A DNA stretch of 5,745 nt from Akkermansia sp. Lineage in GTDB: Bacteria; Verrucomicrobiota; Verrucomicrobiia; Verrucomicrobiales; Akkermansiaceae. The stretch spans positions 1 to 5,745 of the forward strand of contig JAGBZE010000179.1 of assembly GCA_017628435.1 (NCBI GenBank). Reading direction: 5' to 3'. The translations under genes and the position numbers were made by a program. How positions within the stretch are numbered: position 1 is the stretch's first letter; each line of letters begins with the position of its first letter. Under the pieces are notes generated by a model, which worked only from the letters and a program-made list of their open reading frames with translations, had not been told where the DNA came from and did not search any database. This document shows positions 5,271-5,745 of this stretch, in pieces.

Positions 5271-5343
5271 CATTTTATTCCCGAACGGGAATATTTTTAG
5301 CATTTTTCACATTTTGCCACCATTTTATTCCCGAACGGGAATA
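5271..5343. repeat. 23-bp direct repeat, two copies with 50-bp period
   Basis: Identical 23-bp segments occur at 5271-5293 and 5321-5343, each beginning CATTTTATTCCCG and containing one operator palindrome. The 27 bp between them is unrelated AT-rich sequence. This is a duplicated operator unit, not a CRISPR array. Confidence 0.85.
5276..5293. promoter_or_regulatory. Operator O2 of hipBA
   Basis: TATTCCCG-AA-CGGGAATA is a perfect palindrome with 8-bp arms, ending 6 bp upstream of the -35 box. Its centre is 51 bp from that of O1 and 50 bp from that of O3. Confidence 0.72.
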
Positions 5344-5347
5344 AAAT
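5322..5347. promoter_or_regulatory. Operator O3 of hipBA (26-bp perfect palindrome)
   Basis: The O2 core recurs with longer arms: 12-bp perfect arms (ATTTTATTCCCG and its complement) around a central AA. It lies about 100 bp upstream of the hipB start and 7 bp beyond the stop of the small ORF at 5354-5560. On RNA it could also form a hairpin at the end of that transcript. Confidence 0.68.
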
Positions 5348-5353
5348 ACTCCA

Positions 5354-5560
5354 TTATTGACACTTCCCGCGTCTAAATGGCGGCGATACATTCACAAATC
5401 CCAGGCTGCCAATCCAATCCCAAGCGTATGCCACCGCCGGGAAAATACCCGTCACCGTCCCCAGAGTCGCCACTGCAGAGACAGGAATATCCACCCCCAG
5501 CAGAAGGACGGCCAGCGAAGCCTTTACATACACATCCCCTGAATAAAAAGGCGGCACCAT
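5354..5560 (-). CDS. Possible small hydrophobic protein (68 aa), unrecognised
   Basis: An ATG at 5558-5560 opens 68 codons ending in TAA at 5356-5354. The product has a hydrophobic middle, roughly residues 12-46 (VKASLAVLLLGVDIPVSAVA and TVTGIFPAVAYAWDW), then a charged end FRRGKCQ, as expected for a one- or two-helix membrane protein. The frame stays open about 18 codons upstream of the ATG, into the preceding gene, so another start is possible. It follows the partial gene at 5583 by 22 bp, without a clear Shine-Dalgarno, and could be co-transcribed with it. I do not recognise the family. It may also be a remnant or a chance ORF; the opposite strand is open too (5377-5664), but its Pro/His-rich product looks like a shadow. 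Confidence 0.4.
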   Translation of the reverse strand: MVPPFYSGDVYVKASLAVLLLGVDIPVSAVATLGTVTGIFPAVAYAWDWIGSLGFVNVSPPFRRGKCQ

Positions 5561-5582
5561 CAGGCAGAATTCATGCTCATTA

Positions 5583-5745
5583 TCACAAAATTCGCCTGAA
5601 CACAGGCAGCTTTTTCAGCACCAGCCCCACAAGCAGGGAAGCACCGCAAATGACAGCAGCATAAATGAGACCTGCCTTGTGATTTCCCACGTACTCCTGC
5701 AGCATAATGCAATACTCCACACAGCCCACGCGGAATAGATTCTCA
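5583..5745 (-). CDS. C-terminus of a membrane protein running off the window
   Basis: The minus strand is open from the window edge to a TGA at 5585-5583, encoding 53 residues from 5744. An amphipathic piece (ENLFRVGCVEYCIMLQEYVG) is followed by a clear transmembrane helix, AGLIYAAVICGASLLVGLVL (24-43), and a basic end KKLPVFRRIL. That pattern, a final helix with positive residues after it, is typical of a polytopic membrane protein ending in the cytoplasm. Too little is present to name the family, and the start is outside the window. The gene reads towards hipBA. Confidence 0.55.
   Translation of the reverse strand, partial: ENLFRVGCVEYCIMLQEYVGNHKAGLIYAAVICGASLLVGLVLKKLPVFRRIL

Noticed and set aside
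5271..5343. Two identical 23-bp repeats as a possible minimal CRISPR array
   Set aside because: The repeats are palindromic operators placed around a promoter, there are only two perfect copies, and no cas gene is present.
5594..5616. GCCTG-AACA-CAGGC followed by a T-run, as a plus-strand terminator
   Set aside because: The stem is only 5 bp and lies inside the minus-strand coding end of the partial membrane protein; no plus-strand gene needs a terminator there.
5377..5664. Plus-strand 95-codon ORF upstream of hipB
   Set aside because: Its product is Pro/His/Ser-rich without any domain, and it lies antisense to two frames with membrane-protein character; no promoter or ribosome-binding site supports it.

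Overview
This window looks like a piece of a moderately GC-rich bacterial chromosome. The SmpB, omega and SSB sequences, together with a PH-like/DUF3592 membrane protein, suggest a Verrucomicrobiota-type organism (Akkermansia relatives come to mind). This is recognition from memory, not a search, so the placement is tentative. Most genes lack a strong Shine-Dalgarno sequence.

Layout. (1) 1-768 (+): the 3' part of an ankyrin-repeat protein whose start lies outside the window. (2) 864-1769 (-): a housekeeping pair, rpoZ (RNA polymerase omega) followed by smpB (trans-translation). They are separated by a 10-bp-stem hairpin that may terminate or attenuate transcription. (3) 1770-1992: a divergent promoter region firing rpoZ leftwards and ssb rightwards. 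(4) 1993-2559 (+): ssb, with a complete OB fold, a Gly/Gln/Tyr-rich linker and the DDDIPF tip. (5) 2560-2737: a gene-free, heavily structured stretch that ends in a GC-rich terminator hairpin. It is followed by a perfect TTGACA-N18-TATAAT promoter placed so that transcription should begin at the ATG of the next gene (a leaderless mRNA). (6) 2738-3751 (+): a four-helix membrane protein combining a bacterial PH-like domain and a DUF3592 domain. (7) 3752-5220 (-): a hipBA toxin-antitoxin operon (HipA-family Ser/Thr kinase and HTH antitoxin). Its stop codon abuts that of the convergent gene with no spacer. Its promoter region (5221-5350) is AT-rich and carries three related palindromic operators spaced 50-51 bp apart. 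(8) 5354-5745 (-): a possible small membrane protein and the C-terminus of a second membrane protein that runs off the window.

Functionally, most of the left two thirds is core information processing (transcription, ribosome rescue, DNA replication and repair). hipBA is an accessory module, AT-richer in the stretches counted, with its own autoregulatory region. No CRISPR array, tRNA, rRNA or insertion sequence was seen. The points most worth a second look are the triple-operator hipBA control region, the leaderless consensus promoter, and the structured element downstream of ssb.
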